DNA of 64,000 bases, taken from NCBI GenBank assembly GCA_028283745.1, contig JAPWJZ010000001.1:310001-374000 (forward strand), in the 5' to 3' direction. The notes below the pieces were generated by a model. The model was not told where the DNA came from. It did no database searches and saw only the letters and a list, made by a program, of their open reading frames with translations. Below, piece by piece: positions 39,776 through 48,119 of this stretch; the first letter of the stretch is position 1; each line of letters opens with the position of its first letter. The DNA is from Micavibrio sp. (GTDB lineage: Bacteria; Pseudomonadota; Alphaproteobacteria; Micavibrionales; UBA2020). Both the position numbers and the translations under genes were made by a program.

Positions 39776-40950
39776 CCGAAGCCTTGCGTATCTTCATGAT
39801 TGCCGGCGAAGCTTCCGGCGATATTCTTGGCGGCAACTTTATGCGCGCCATGAAGCAGATCAACCCCGATGTTTCGTTCTACGGCGTGGGCGGCCGCAAA
39901 ATGCAGGCCGAAGGGCTTGTCAGCCTGTTCCCTATGGAAGATCTTTCCGTCATGGGCATTGCGGAAGTTTTGCCGCGGCTATTCAAAATTCTTTCCCGCA
40001 TCCGCATGACGGCGAATGAAATCATCAAGGTAAACCCGCACGCAGTCGTCACCATCGACTCGCCGGATTTCTGCTTCCGGGTCGTTAAAAAGCTGAAGGC
40101 GAAAAACAGCAAAATTCCATGCATCCACTACGTTGCACCCAGCGTCTGGGCATGGCGGCCGGGGCGTGCGGAAACAATTTCGCATTTCCTCGACCATATT
40201 TTAACGCTGCTGCCGTTTGAACCGCCGTACTTTGAAAAGCATGGTCTGAAGGCAACCTTTGTGGGGCACCCGATTGTGGAACGGCTTGAAAGCCGCGGCG
40301 ACGGTGACCGCTTCCGCCGCAAGTATGGCCTGAAGCCCGACCAGCCGATTTTGTGCATGCTGCCCGGCAGCCGTATGAGCGAACTATCGCGCCTGCTGGA
40401 TAAATTCTGCGAAACGGCTGACATTGTTTTGCGCAACCGCCATAACGCCGTCATCGTCATCCCCACTTTGCCGCACCTGCGCCCGGAAATTGAAAAATTC
40501 TTCATGGGCAAGGGTATTAACCCCATTCTCATTTTTAATGAGGAAGAAAAGTTTGACGCATTCGCCGCCAGCGTCATTGCTATTGCCGCTTCCGGCACGG
40601 TATCGCTGGAGCTGGCGATGACCGATACGCCGCACATCATCGCCTACAAGCTCAGCCCTGTTTCCGCGTGGATTGCAAAGCAGCTGGTGAAAACCCCCTA
40701 CGTCAACCTTATCAACATTCTATTGAAACGCCCTGTAGTGCCGGAGTTATTGCTGGAGCAGTGCGAACCCGGCCCCATGTCGCGCGAATTGCTGCGGTTG
40801 ATGGGCGACCGTGAAGCGCGCGGCGCGCAATTGATGGACTTCCGCGAAGCGTTGCTTAAAATCGGCCTTGGCGACCTTGAAACCCCGAGCCAGAAGGCGG
40901 CAAAAGCCGTGCTGGGCGTGATTGAAGGCAAGGGGGCTGTTGCGCCATGA
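39772..40950 (+). CDS. lpxB: Lipid-A-disaccharide synthase
   Basis: GT-B glycosyltransferase joining lipid X and UDP-diacylglucosamine; 392 residues. Signatures are IFMIAGEASGDILGGNFMRAM, VTIDSPDFCFRVVKKLK, CIHYVAPSVWAWRPGRA and the donor-site LPGSRMSEL. Its stop forms an ATGA with the next gene, so the AsmA-like protein is translated in the same unit as the lipid A enzymes. Confidence 0.96.
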   Translation: MTEALRIFMIAGEASGDILGGNFMRAMKQINPDVSFYGVGGRKMQAEGLVSLFPMEDLSVMGIAEVLPRLFKILSRIRMTANEIIKVNPHAVVTIDSPDFCFRVVKKLKAKNSKIPCIHYVAPSVWAWRPGRAETISHFLDHILTLLPFEPPYFEKHGLKATFVGHPIVERLESRGDGDRFRRKYGLKPDQPILCMLPGSRMSELSRLLDKFCETADIVLRNRHNAVIVIPTLPHLRPEIEKFFMGKGINPILIFNEEEKFDAFAASVIAIAASGTVSLELAMTDTPHIIAYKLSPVSAWIAKQLVKTPYVNLINILLKRPVVPELLLEQCEPGPMSRELLRLMGDREARGAQLMDFREALLKIGLGDLETPSQKAAKAVLGVIEGKGAVAP

Positions 40951-43900
40951 TGAAGCGGATTGTCGCATGGCTGTTTTTCCTGTCCATTTTCATCGTCCTT
41001 GCGGCGCTGGTCGCGCCGAGCCTGATTGACTGGAGCAAGCACAAGGAAGCCCTGCTGTCGCAAATCCGCCCCTACCTGCAGCGCGATATTACCGTTGCGG
41101 GGAATGTCAGCTTCCAGCTTATTCCGAACCCGCAGATCATGATGGGCGATGTTACCATCGCCAACGTTGACGGCGCGAAAAACCCTGTTTTCATGAAGCT
41201 GAAACAGCTGGAGGCACGGATCAAATTCGGCCCGCTGCTACAGGGCCAGTTTGAGGTTGAAACCATCAACCTTGCCAACCCCGAACTGAACCTTGAAATT
41301 TTGCCGGATGGTGATGCCAACTGGACAGAAATTTTGCAGGCGAAAGACGGCAAGGCCGCAGGCACCCTTTCCGATCATGCGGATTCAGTGCAGCTGAACC
41401 AGGTCACCATGACAGATGGCACGCTGCATTACCTCAACCAGGCGACCGGCAGCGAATGGCAGGTGCAGCATGTGAATGTGACTGTCGGGGCTGATACGCT
41501 GTTCGGCCCTTACCGCGTCAAGGGCGACATGGAATACAACAAGTCCTCCGTCGGGCTCGAGATGACGACGGGGCAGTACGGCAACGGCCAGCCCGTACCC
41601 GTAAACATCCAGCTCAGCCCCGTCGAGGGGTTGCCGATGGTGAAGTTTGACGGCACCGCCGATCTTTCATCGGGCCTTGATATGCAGGGCATTCTTGATG
41701 TGAACCAAGGGACGCTCGCCAGCCTTTTTGACAGTCAGTTCCTGAAGGGCATTGGCTTCATGAACGAGATCGCCACGCTGAACGGCACGGCGGAGCTGAA
41801 AGGCGGCACGGCAAAACTGAGCGATATTAAAGCGACCTTCGGGAAAAAGGGTGAGCTGAACGGCAACATTGCCGCGCAATTCACGCAAGGAAAAAAGCCG
41901 GATATCGTCGCGGATATTTCCGGCGGGAATCTTAAGATCGACAGTGGCTCCAGCTTTATTGATGTGCCGGAAGGTTTTACGGCGCATTTGAAGCTGAAGG
42001 GAAAAAACATTGGCTGGGGCGGCGTTAACCTGCCCGCCGTAACGCTGGCGGCGGATACCGATAAAGAAGAGTGGGTCGTGAAAGACGGCCGCATTGACCT
42101 GCCGGGTAAATCCAAAATCAAGCTTGCGGGCGTGGTTACGCCGAAAAACAATTACGCCGCCTTCAGCATGCAGGCCAGCACGGATGAATTGCCGAAGATG
42201 CTGGCATCACTGGGCCTTAACGATGGCAATATCGTGAAGTCAGCGGGCGAGTCGGGTATCATCCAGAAGCTGGAATGGTCTAGCAGCCTTGATATCAAGC
42301 TCGACCAGGTCAGCATGTTTGATGTGAGCGCGCGGGCTGATGACCGGACGGATATTTCAGGCGTGCTGAATATTCTGCGCGATTCCAAAACGCCCGGCTA
42401 CTTCGCGCACCTGAATTTCAGCGGCCTTGATTTTGCGAATATTGATGCCGCAGCGCGTAAATCGTTCGCTGATCGTTTGGTGAAAGCCAACGGCATTCTT
42501 GAAGTTTCCGGCAAGGATATTCACAACGGCAGCCTTGCGATTAGCGACTTCACGCTTAAGGGTAAGACGGACGGCACGGCGCTGTTGATTGACAGCCTGA
42601 CGGGCACGTTTGCGCCTGCAGGTTCATTCACGCTCGGTGGCCGCGTTACTGGTGTTAGTCCCATTGCGGGTGCGGACCTGACGTATAGCATTAAGGGCGG
42701 GCAATTCGCGGGCCTGTCCAACGGGCTTGGTCTTGATATGCCGCCGCCGTTGTGGGGCGACCAGCCGCTGGATGTAACAGGTACACTGAAGGGCGATAAT
42801 GGCCAATATGCCTTTACTGCCACCGGTACAACGCAGGAAGGCAACGGCTTTACCGTGAACGGCACCGCCAGCCGCGGCGCGGATGGCAAGCTGGCTTATA
42901 AAAACGATGTCACGCTGAAGCAGGCAAGGTGGAATCTGTTTGGCCTGCCTGCCGACCATTTGTTTGCGGATGGTGTCTTTGACTTCAATGGCAAGATTGC
43001 AGGCACCAGCGCGGCTTATACCGTTACAGACATGAAAGCGGGCGCGGCGAACGGCACCTTCAGCCGTGCCGATGGCAAATATACAGGCGCGATTGCGGCG
43101 GATGCCGTGAACCTTGATGCATGGTTCAATGACTGGAAAGTTGTGGACAGTACCGACCTACACTTGACCGCGAAAAAAATGATCTGGCGCACGAATGAAG
43201 TGGCGAATGCGGAACTGCACGTGGTCGCGAGCCCCGGCCATACCGATATTGCCGTCACCAAAGGCAGCATCTGGGGCGGTAACCTTGTGGCGCAGGGCGG
43301 CGGCGACCGCCAGGCCAATGGTGGCTGGAATGGCAAGCTGGCAGGCAAGGCCAGCGGTATTGAATTACAGCAGCTGATGGATAACCTGGACTTCAAGGGT
43401 TTCAAATCCGGCCGCGGGGACTTCACGTTTGATGTAACATCCGACAGCGCGAAGGATGCGAAAGACTGGTTCCATGGCAGCACCGGCGAAATTTCCATGA
43501 CCTCGGACGCGTTGACGATAGACGGTTTCAATACCGCGTCGCTGCCCAAAATGGTGGCGGACGTAACGGGCGCGCCGGAAACAGATTTCCTCAGCCGTTT
43601 TGGCGCGACGCTTAAATCCGGCCGTACGGTTTATAATGACGTAAACGGCAGCTTCAAAATGGCCGATGGTAAAATCAGCATTGAAAAGCTGCGCCTTGCA
43701 GATGGTGCCGCGACTGTGAACGTCGATGGTTCCTACGACCTTGGCCCCAAAAAATACAACCTGCTGGCTACAGTGCAAATGAAGGGCCCGCCGGGCGTGC
43801 CGTCTTTCACTGTCAGCCGCGCAGGGGATATTGGCAATGCGCCGGATTATACGGTCAATGCCAAGGCCATTGAAAATTACCTGACGCAAAAAGCGCCGAA

Positions 43901-44270
43901 AGACCCGCCCGTGGCCGTAACGCCGCAAACGCCGAAGCCGGATGGCAAGGACGCGATTGATGCGCCGCCAACCATAAAGCCGTTGTCGCCCATCGACAAT
44001 CCGCATGACGAGCCGGGTTTGCCGCAGTCTTACACGCAAACGCCGGCAACGCCGGATAGCGGCAAGGGCGATGATGCGGGGGGTGAAACCGGAAATGCGC
44101 CTGTTGAGGCTGAACCTCTGGATGCGCCAGCACCCACGCCGCCGCCGCCCGAAAAACCGGCAGCGGATATTAAAGGCATTCTTGACCGGCTGGATGATGC
44201 GCCTGCGGCGACGCCGCCTGCGACTCCGCCCGCAGCGCCGGATAACGCAGGCGCGCCCGCAAAACCCTAA
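40947..44270 (+). CDS. AsmA-family envelope protein with Pro-rich C-terminus
   Basis: Large protein (1107 residues) with one N-terminal membrane helix (about 5-26) and a long periplasmic part. The opening, LIDWSKHKEALLSQIRPYLQRDITVAGNVSFQLIPNPQI, and the C-terminal segment around VTGAPETDFLSRFGATLKSGRTVYNDVNGSFKMADGKISIEKL match the AsmA/TamB-like superfamily, which is linked to phospholipid or lipid A transport and outer-membrane homeostasis. The last 130 residues are disordered, mostly Pro, Ala and Asp. Coupling to lpxB by ATGA supports an envelope role. The exact function is unproven. Confidence 0.85.
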   Translation: MMKRIVAWLFFLSIFIVLAALVAPSLIDWSKHKEALLSQIRPYLQRDITVAGNVSFQLIPNPQIMMGDVTIANVDGAKNPVFMKLKQLEARIKFGPLLQGQFEVETINLANPELNLEILPDGDANWTEILQAKDGKAAGTLSDHADSVQLNQVTMTDGTLHYLNQATGSEWQVQHVNVTVGADTLFGPYRVKGDMEYNKSSVGLEMTTGQYGNGQPVPVNIQLSPVEGLPMVKFDGTADLSSGLDMQGILDVNQGTLASLFDSQFLKGIGFMNEIATLNGTAELKGGTAKLSDIKATFGKKGELNGNIAAQFTQGKKPDIVADISGGNLKIDSGSSFIDVPEGFTAHLKLKGKNIGWGGVNLPAVTLAADTDKEEWVVKDGRIDLPGKSKIKLAGVVTPKNNYAAFSMQASTDELPKMLASLGLNDGNIVKSAGESGIIQKLEWSSSLDIKLDQVSMFDVSARADDRTDISGVLNILRDSKTPGYFAHLNFSGLDFANIDAAARKSFADRLVKANGILEVSGKDIHNGSLAISDFTLKGKTDGTALLIDSLTGTFAPAGSFTLGGRVTGVSPIAGADLTYSIKGGQFAGLSNGLGLDMPPPLWGDQPLDVTGTLKGDNGQYAFTATGTTQEGNGFTVNGTASRGADGKLAYKNDVTLKQARWNLFGLPADHLFADGVFDFNGKIAGTSAAYTVTDMKAGAANGTFSRADGKYTGAIAADAVNLDAWFNDWKVVDSTDLHLTAKKMIWRTNEVANAELHVVASPGHTDIAVTKGSIWGGNLVAQGGGDRQANGGWNGKLAGKASGIELQQLMDNLDFKGFKSGRGDFTFDVTSDSAKDAKDWFHGSTGEISMTSDALTIDGFNTASLPKMVADVTGAPETDFLSRFGATLKSGRTVYNDVNGSFKMADGKISIEKLRLADGAATVNVDGSYDLGPKKYNLLATVQMKGPPGVPSFTVSRAGDIGNAPDYTVNAKAIENYLTQKAPKDPPVAVTPQTPKPDGKDAIDAPPTIKPLSPIDNPHDEPGLPQSYTQTPATPDSGKGDDAGGETGNAPVEAEPLDAPAPTPPPPEKPAADIKGILDRLDDAPAATPPATPPAAPDNAGAPAKP

Positions 44271-44282
44271 TGCCCTTAAATG

Positions 44283-44323
44283 CATCAAGCCCCCGCCGGT
44301 TTTTAACGGGCGGGGGCTTGATG
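44283..44323. terminator. Bidirectional hairpin between convergent genes
   Basis: A perfect 15-bp stem (CATCAAGCCCCCGCC pairing with GGCGGGGGCTTGATG) with an 11-base loop at 44298-44308. It lies 12 bases after the asmA-like stop and 15 before the stop of the minus-strand ribbon-helix-helix gene. The T-run on the plus strand is 10 bases beyond the stem, so termination may be imperfect. Confidence 0.65.
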
Positions 44324-44338
44324 ATTATCTGGCTGTTT

Positions 44339-44584
44339 TTAGGGCTTGTCCGTTTTCGCGGGGTGCAGTTCCGGATGTTTGTAAAAATCGAGTATAAAGA
44401 CGCGAAGGGCGCTTGAAAGATTTTCGGGCTGCGCGACGTCAATTTCCGCGATAAGCGAGTTGACGGATTTATCCTGCGCGAGCGCGATTTCTTTCAGCGA
44501 GTCCCAAAAGGCAACTTCCAGCGTAATGCTGGTGCGGTGCCCTGCGACGGTAACGGAATGTTTTTGCGATAAACGGCGTGGCAT
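44339..44584 (-). CDS. Ribbon-helix-helix domain protein
   Basis: Small protein (81 residues) with a ribbon-helix-helix fold: strand HRTSITLEVAFW, helix DSLKEIALAQDKSVNSLIAEID and the final helix NLSSALRVFILDFYK. Alphaproteobacteria carry many such stand-alone proteins; some bind DNA, but no target is known here. ATG 44584 is chosen over the upstream TTG inside fumC because AAGGA lies eight bases before it. It is the last gene of the minus-strand unit after fumC, 4 bp away. Confidence 0.8.
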   Translation of the reverse strand: MPRRLSQKHSVTVAGHRTSITLEVAFWDSLKEIALAQDKSVNSLIAEIDVAQPENLSSALRVFILDFYKHPELHPAKTDKP

Positions 44585-44588
44585 GTGA

Positions 44589-46007
44589 TTAGTCCTTGGG
44601 TCCAATCATTTTTTCGGGACGGACTGCTTTATCGAAGTCCTCAGCTGATAAAAGTTTAAGCTCAATCGCCGTTTCTTTCAACGTCTTGTTGTCGCGCAGC
44701 GCCTTTTTGGCGATTTTGGCGGCATTGTCGTAACCAATCACGGGGTTGAGGGCTGTCACCAGCATCAGGCTTTCGTTCAGCAGCTTCTTGATGCGGTCGG
44801 TATTGGCTTCAATGCCGACGACGCAGTTGTTGGTGAAGCTGTTGCACGCATCCGCCAGCAGGCGGATGGACTGCAGCAGGTTATAGATCATGACGGGCTT
44901 GAAGACGTTCAGCTCGAAATGGCCGTTGCTGCCGGCAACCGAAATAGTCGTGTTGTTACCCATGATCTGGGTGCAGACCATCGTCATGGCTTCGGACTGG
45001 GTGGGGTTGACCTTGCCCGGCATGATGGACGAACCGGGTTCGTTTTCCGGCAGGTGAATTTCGCCGATGCCGCAGCGCGGGCCGGAGCCCAGCAGACGGA
45101 TATCGTTGGCGATTTTCATGAGCGAGCAGGCGACAGTATTGAGCGCGCCGGATGCTTCAACAATCGCGTCATGCGCCGCCATGGCTTCAAACTTGTTTTC
45201 CGCCGTGGTGAAGGGAATGCCGGTGATGGTCGACACCTGCTTTGCGAAGGCTTCGGCAAAACCTTTTTTGCAGTTAAGGCCGGTGCCGACTGCCGTGCCG
45301 CCCTGCGCCAGTTGCGACAGGCGCGGCAGGCAGGACTTCACGCGGTCAAGGCCGTACTTTACCTGCATGGTATAGCCGGAAAATTCCTGGCCGAGGGTGA
45401 CGGGCGTTGCGTCCTGCAAATGGGTGCGGCCGATTTTGATGATATCGGCGAATTCCGCGGTTTTCTTGGCGAGGGCTTTTTGCAGACCTTCCATGGCAGG
45501 CACCAGTTCATGATGGATTTGCTCGACTGCTGCAATGTGCATAACGGTCGGGAACGTATCGTTCGAAGACTGGCCCATGTTGACATGGTCGTTGGGGTGA
45601 ACCGGCGATTTGGAACCGACGGTGCCGCCCAGAATTTCAATGGCGCGGTTGGAAACGACTTCGTTGATGTTCATGTTGGTCTGCGTGCCGGAACCGGTCT
45701 GCCACACTACCAGCGGGAAATGGTCGTTCAGCGTGCCGTCCATGACTTCTTCTGCGGCAGCAATAATAGCGTCGCCGATTTTACGGTCGAGGATGCCGAG
45801 GTCGATGTTAGCCTGCGCCGCCGCTTTCTTTTGCACGCCAAGCGCGCGAACAAGGGGGAGGGGCATGCGCTCCGTCCCGATACGGAAATTTTCGAACGAA
45901 CGCTGGGTTTGCGCGCCCCAGTATTTGTCCGCGGGCACTTCCACTTCGCCCATGGAATCCGTTTCAATGCGGACATCGGCTTTGGCGGCGGCTTGCTGTT
46001 TGGTCAT
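44589..46007 (-). CDS. fumC: Fumarate hydratase class II
   Basis: Iron-free fumarase of the TCA cycle, converting fumarate to malate; about 472 residues. The family signature [13 protein letters not shown] is intact, with [18 protein letters not shown] and [14 protein letters not shown]. The start ATG at 46007 is preferred: the ATG at 46016 is immediately preceded by its AAGG, too close to use, whereas the one at 46007 is nine bases away. It forms a unit with the upstream TPR-methyltransferase gene (gap of 21-30 bp). Confidence 0.96.
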   Translation of the reverse strand: MTKQQAAAKADVRIETDSMGEVEVPADKYWGAQTQRSFENFRIGTERMPLPLVRALGVQKKAAAQANIDLGILDRKIGDAIIAAAEEVMDGTLNDHFPLVVWQTGSGTQTNMNINEVVSNRAIEILGGTVGSKSPVHPNDHVNMGQSSNDTFPTVMHIAAVEQIHHELVPAMEGLQKALAKKTAEFADIIKIGRTHLQDATPVTLGQEFSGYTMQVKYGLDRVKSCLPRLSQLAQGGTAVGTGLNCKKGFAEAFAKQVSTITGIPFTTAENKFEAMAAHDAIVEASGALNTVACSLMKIANDIRLLGSGPRCGIGEIHLPENEPGSSIMPGKVNPTQSEAMTMVCTQIMGNNTTISVAGSNGHFELNVFKPVMIYNLLQSIRLLADACNSFTNNCVVGIEANTDRIKKLLNESLMLVTALNPVIGYDNAAKIAKKALRDNKTLKETAIELKLLSAEDFDKAVRPEKMIGPKD

Positions 46008-46037
46008 GGCGGTCATCCTTTTTTCTTTCTTGGGGCG

Positions 46038-48014
46038 TTATTTCTTTTGCGGCGGTTTCTGGCACCAGAACTGGTACATGCAAACAAAGGTATCGGGATA
46101 TTTCTGTTCAAAAGCGTGCCAGTTGTCAATATTGCTGCCCTGCGGGTCATCGGGGAACATTTTCTGGAAGGCGAGCAAAACGTCAATGCTCGTATTCATT
46201 TTAACGAAGGTAAGTCCTAGCCGGTGCAGCATGTCTTTAATGCCGGGCAGCGTCAACTGGTGTTCAAGCGCAGGAAACAACATGTCGCGGAACAGCGGCA
46301 ACTTGAAATAATCTTCGGTTGCAAGCAGCGCTTTGTATACATTTGCCGGCAGCACGCTTGCGGCTTCGCGGCGGAAGCGCTTCATGCCCTCGACCGTATT
46401 CGGGTAGCCGCGGCTGAAGACGGCGTTTTGCGCCAGTGAAATATTCTGCCGCGCGGTTTTGCTGTAAAGCGATATGCGCATAAGGCCGTAGGGTTTCAAA
46501 ACATCCGCAAGGGCGGTGAGGCCTTCAAACGGGTCTTCCATGTGGTGCAGCACGCCGCTGGCGACAATGCCGTCAAACTTCTGGCGCAGGCCGGAAACGT
46601 TTAAAATATCTTCCTGCCGGAAGGTGATGTTGCCAAGGCCAAATTCTTCGGCTTTTAGTGCGCCGTAAGCAAGCGATGTGGGGCTAAGGTCGATGGCGAG
46701 AATATCCGTATCGGTGAAGCCGACGGAAATTTGCGCGGCATCGTTGCCGGTGCCGGTGCCGGCAACCAGAAACTTTTTACCTTTTTCGAGTAGCGGAATG
46801 CCTGCGCCTTCATGCGACACTTCGCTGGGTTTCGCCGTCCAGCGGGGGGAAGGGAAACCGCTGTATTGTTCCTGCACCTTCAACGATGTTTCATCGTCTA
46901 TCGCCGTTTCGGGCGTGAAGGTGGCGGCTTTGTGCAGGATTTTTTTGAAGACGGTGATCTGGTCGCGCGCGGTTTCATCAAGGTCGGCATCTTCCGCCAT
47001 GGCGCGCTCGATACCGTTGGCGTTGGCGAGTTCGTAGAACGGCGCGTAGCAGGCATAAACAGCTAGGGATGCCTTTATTGCATTATAATCCGCCGTGACT
47101 TCAATGGTTGCCCGCAACTTTGCCAATCGTTGTTTTTCAGCATCCGTTTCGTCAAAAATATAGCCGGTTTCAAAACAGTAATGCGCAAGAGCGGTGCAAA
47201 GGGTGATGTAATCATCCACCGGCAGTTTCGGCGCATCCAGCTCCGCCAGCAGGCGGGCGCGCAGGGCTGTCAGGAAATCTTCGAAGGCGGTATCGATGAC
47301 CGTAAGGCGCAGCAGGCCGAGCAGGAAGTAGGCGTGCAGCAGGGGTTTTAAATCCGCCTGTCTGGCAAAATTTTCAGCATCGAAAAAATGGAAGGCCGCC
47401 GGCGTTTCCGTGCCGCCGCCGGTATAGGCGCTTAGCAGCCGCTTCAGGCTGGAAGCGCGGGCGCGGGTAGACGCATCGTTGCTGGGGTATGTTTTGTAAA
47501 ACCGCGCGAAAATAGGGCTCCGGCTGAACATATTATGCCAAAGCCCCTGCAGCGGCGATACGTCAATTTCCTCCACCCGCAGGCATTCGTAAATGGTGGA
47601 TTCTATAAATCCGTTCGATTCCCGGAAGGTGAAGTGCGGGGAGAAATGGATGAAGCGTTCCTTGTAGCGCGTTTCTTCCGGCGCCTGCTGAATGGCCAGC
47701 ATGGAATAGCCGATGGATTCAATGTCCCCCATCATGAATAGCGTTTCCGCAATCATGGCCTGCGCGGCATGGTCATTTTCATCCAGCTTTACGGCTTCGC
47801 GGAAGTACGGCAATGCCGCTTCCGGATTACGGCGCAGGAACAGCACGTTGCCCATCAGGCGGCAGTTGGCAGGCGTTTTGCCATGGCTGAGGGAGAGGAG
47901 GAGGGATTGCTCTGCCTCGTCAACCATGCCTTTGCCCAGCTGCTGGCGGGCCAGCTGGTTCAGCTCGTCTGCGGCCTTGTCGCTGTCATCTGGCGCGGTT
48001 GGGTTTTTCATCAA
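46038..48014 (-). CDS. TPR-repeat class I methyltransferase fusion
   Basis: A protein of 658 residues. The N-terminal part (about 15-130) has TPR helices (KGMVDEAEQSLLLSLSHG, RRNPEAALPYFREAVKLD). A helical middle follows, then a class I SAM methyltransferase domain from about 395: KKFLVAGTGTGNDAAQIS is motif I, ILAIDLSPTSLAYG motif II, and FDGIVASGVLHHMEDPFEGL the post-I region. The linker EQYSGFPSPRW resembles the EQY..NPYPRW that precedes this domain in related bacterial proteins. The substrate is unknown; proteins of this layout are suspected of modifying glycans or proteins. It is the first gene of the unit with fumC. Confidence 0.8.
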   Translation of the reverse strand: MMKNPTAPDDSDKAADELNQLARQQLGKGMVDEAEQSLLLSLSHGKTPANCRLMGNVLFLRRNPEAALPYFREAVKLDENDHAAQAMIAETLFMMGDIESIGYSMLAIQQAPEETRYKERFIHFSPHFTFRESNGFIESTIYECLRVEEIDVSPLQGLWHNMFSRSPIFARFYKTYPSNDASTRARASSLKRLLSAYTGGGTETPAAFHFFDAENFARQADLKPLLHAYFLLGLLRLTVIDTAFEDFLTALRARLLAELDAPKLPVDDYITLCTALAHYCFETGYIFDETDAEKQRLAKLRATIEVTADYNAIKASLAVYACYAPFYELANANGIERAMAEDADLDETARDQITVFKKILHKAATFTPETAIDDETSLKVQEQYSGFPSPRWTAKPSEVSHEGAGIPLLEKGKKFLVAGTGTGNDAAQISVGFTDTDILAIDLSPTSLAYGALKAEEFGLGNITFRQEDILNVSGLRQKFDGIVASGVLHHMEDPFEGLTALADVLKPYGLMRISLYSKTARQNISLAQNAVFSRGYPNTVEGMKRFRREAASVLPANVYKALLATEDYFKLPLFRDMLFPALEHQLTLPGIKDMLHRLGLTFVKMNTSIDVLLAFQKMFPDDPQGSNIDNWHAFEQKYPDTFVCMYQFWCQKPPQKK

Positions 48015-48055
48015 AGTACATATCCTTGCAAGGTCTCTATTTTGTGCAAAAACCC

Positions 48056-48085
48056 TTCACAAATCAATGGCTTTCCGGCTATATT
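48056..48085 (+). promoter_or_regulatory. Putative promoter of valS
   Basis: TTCACA at 48056-48061, an 18-bp spacer and TATATT at 48080-48085, about 35 bases before the valS ATG. The -10 box is good, and the -35 moderate. Confidence 0.45.
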
Positions 48086-48119
48086 ATGTATCTAATTTTT
48101 AACCCAAGGCAGGCCAGAA

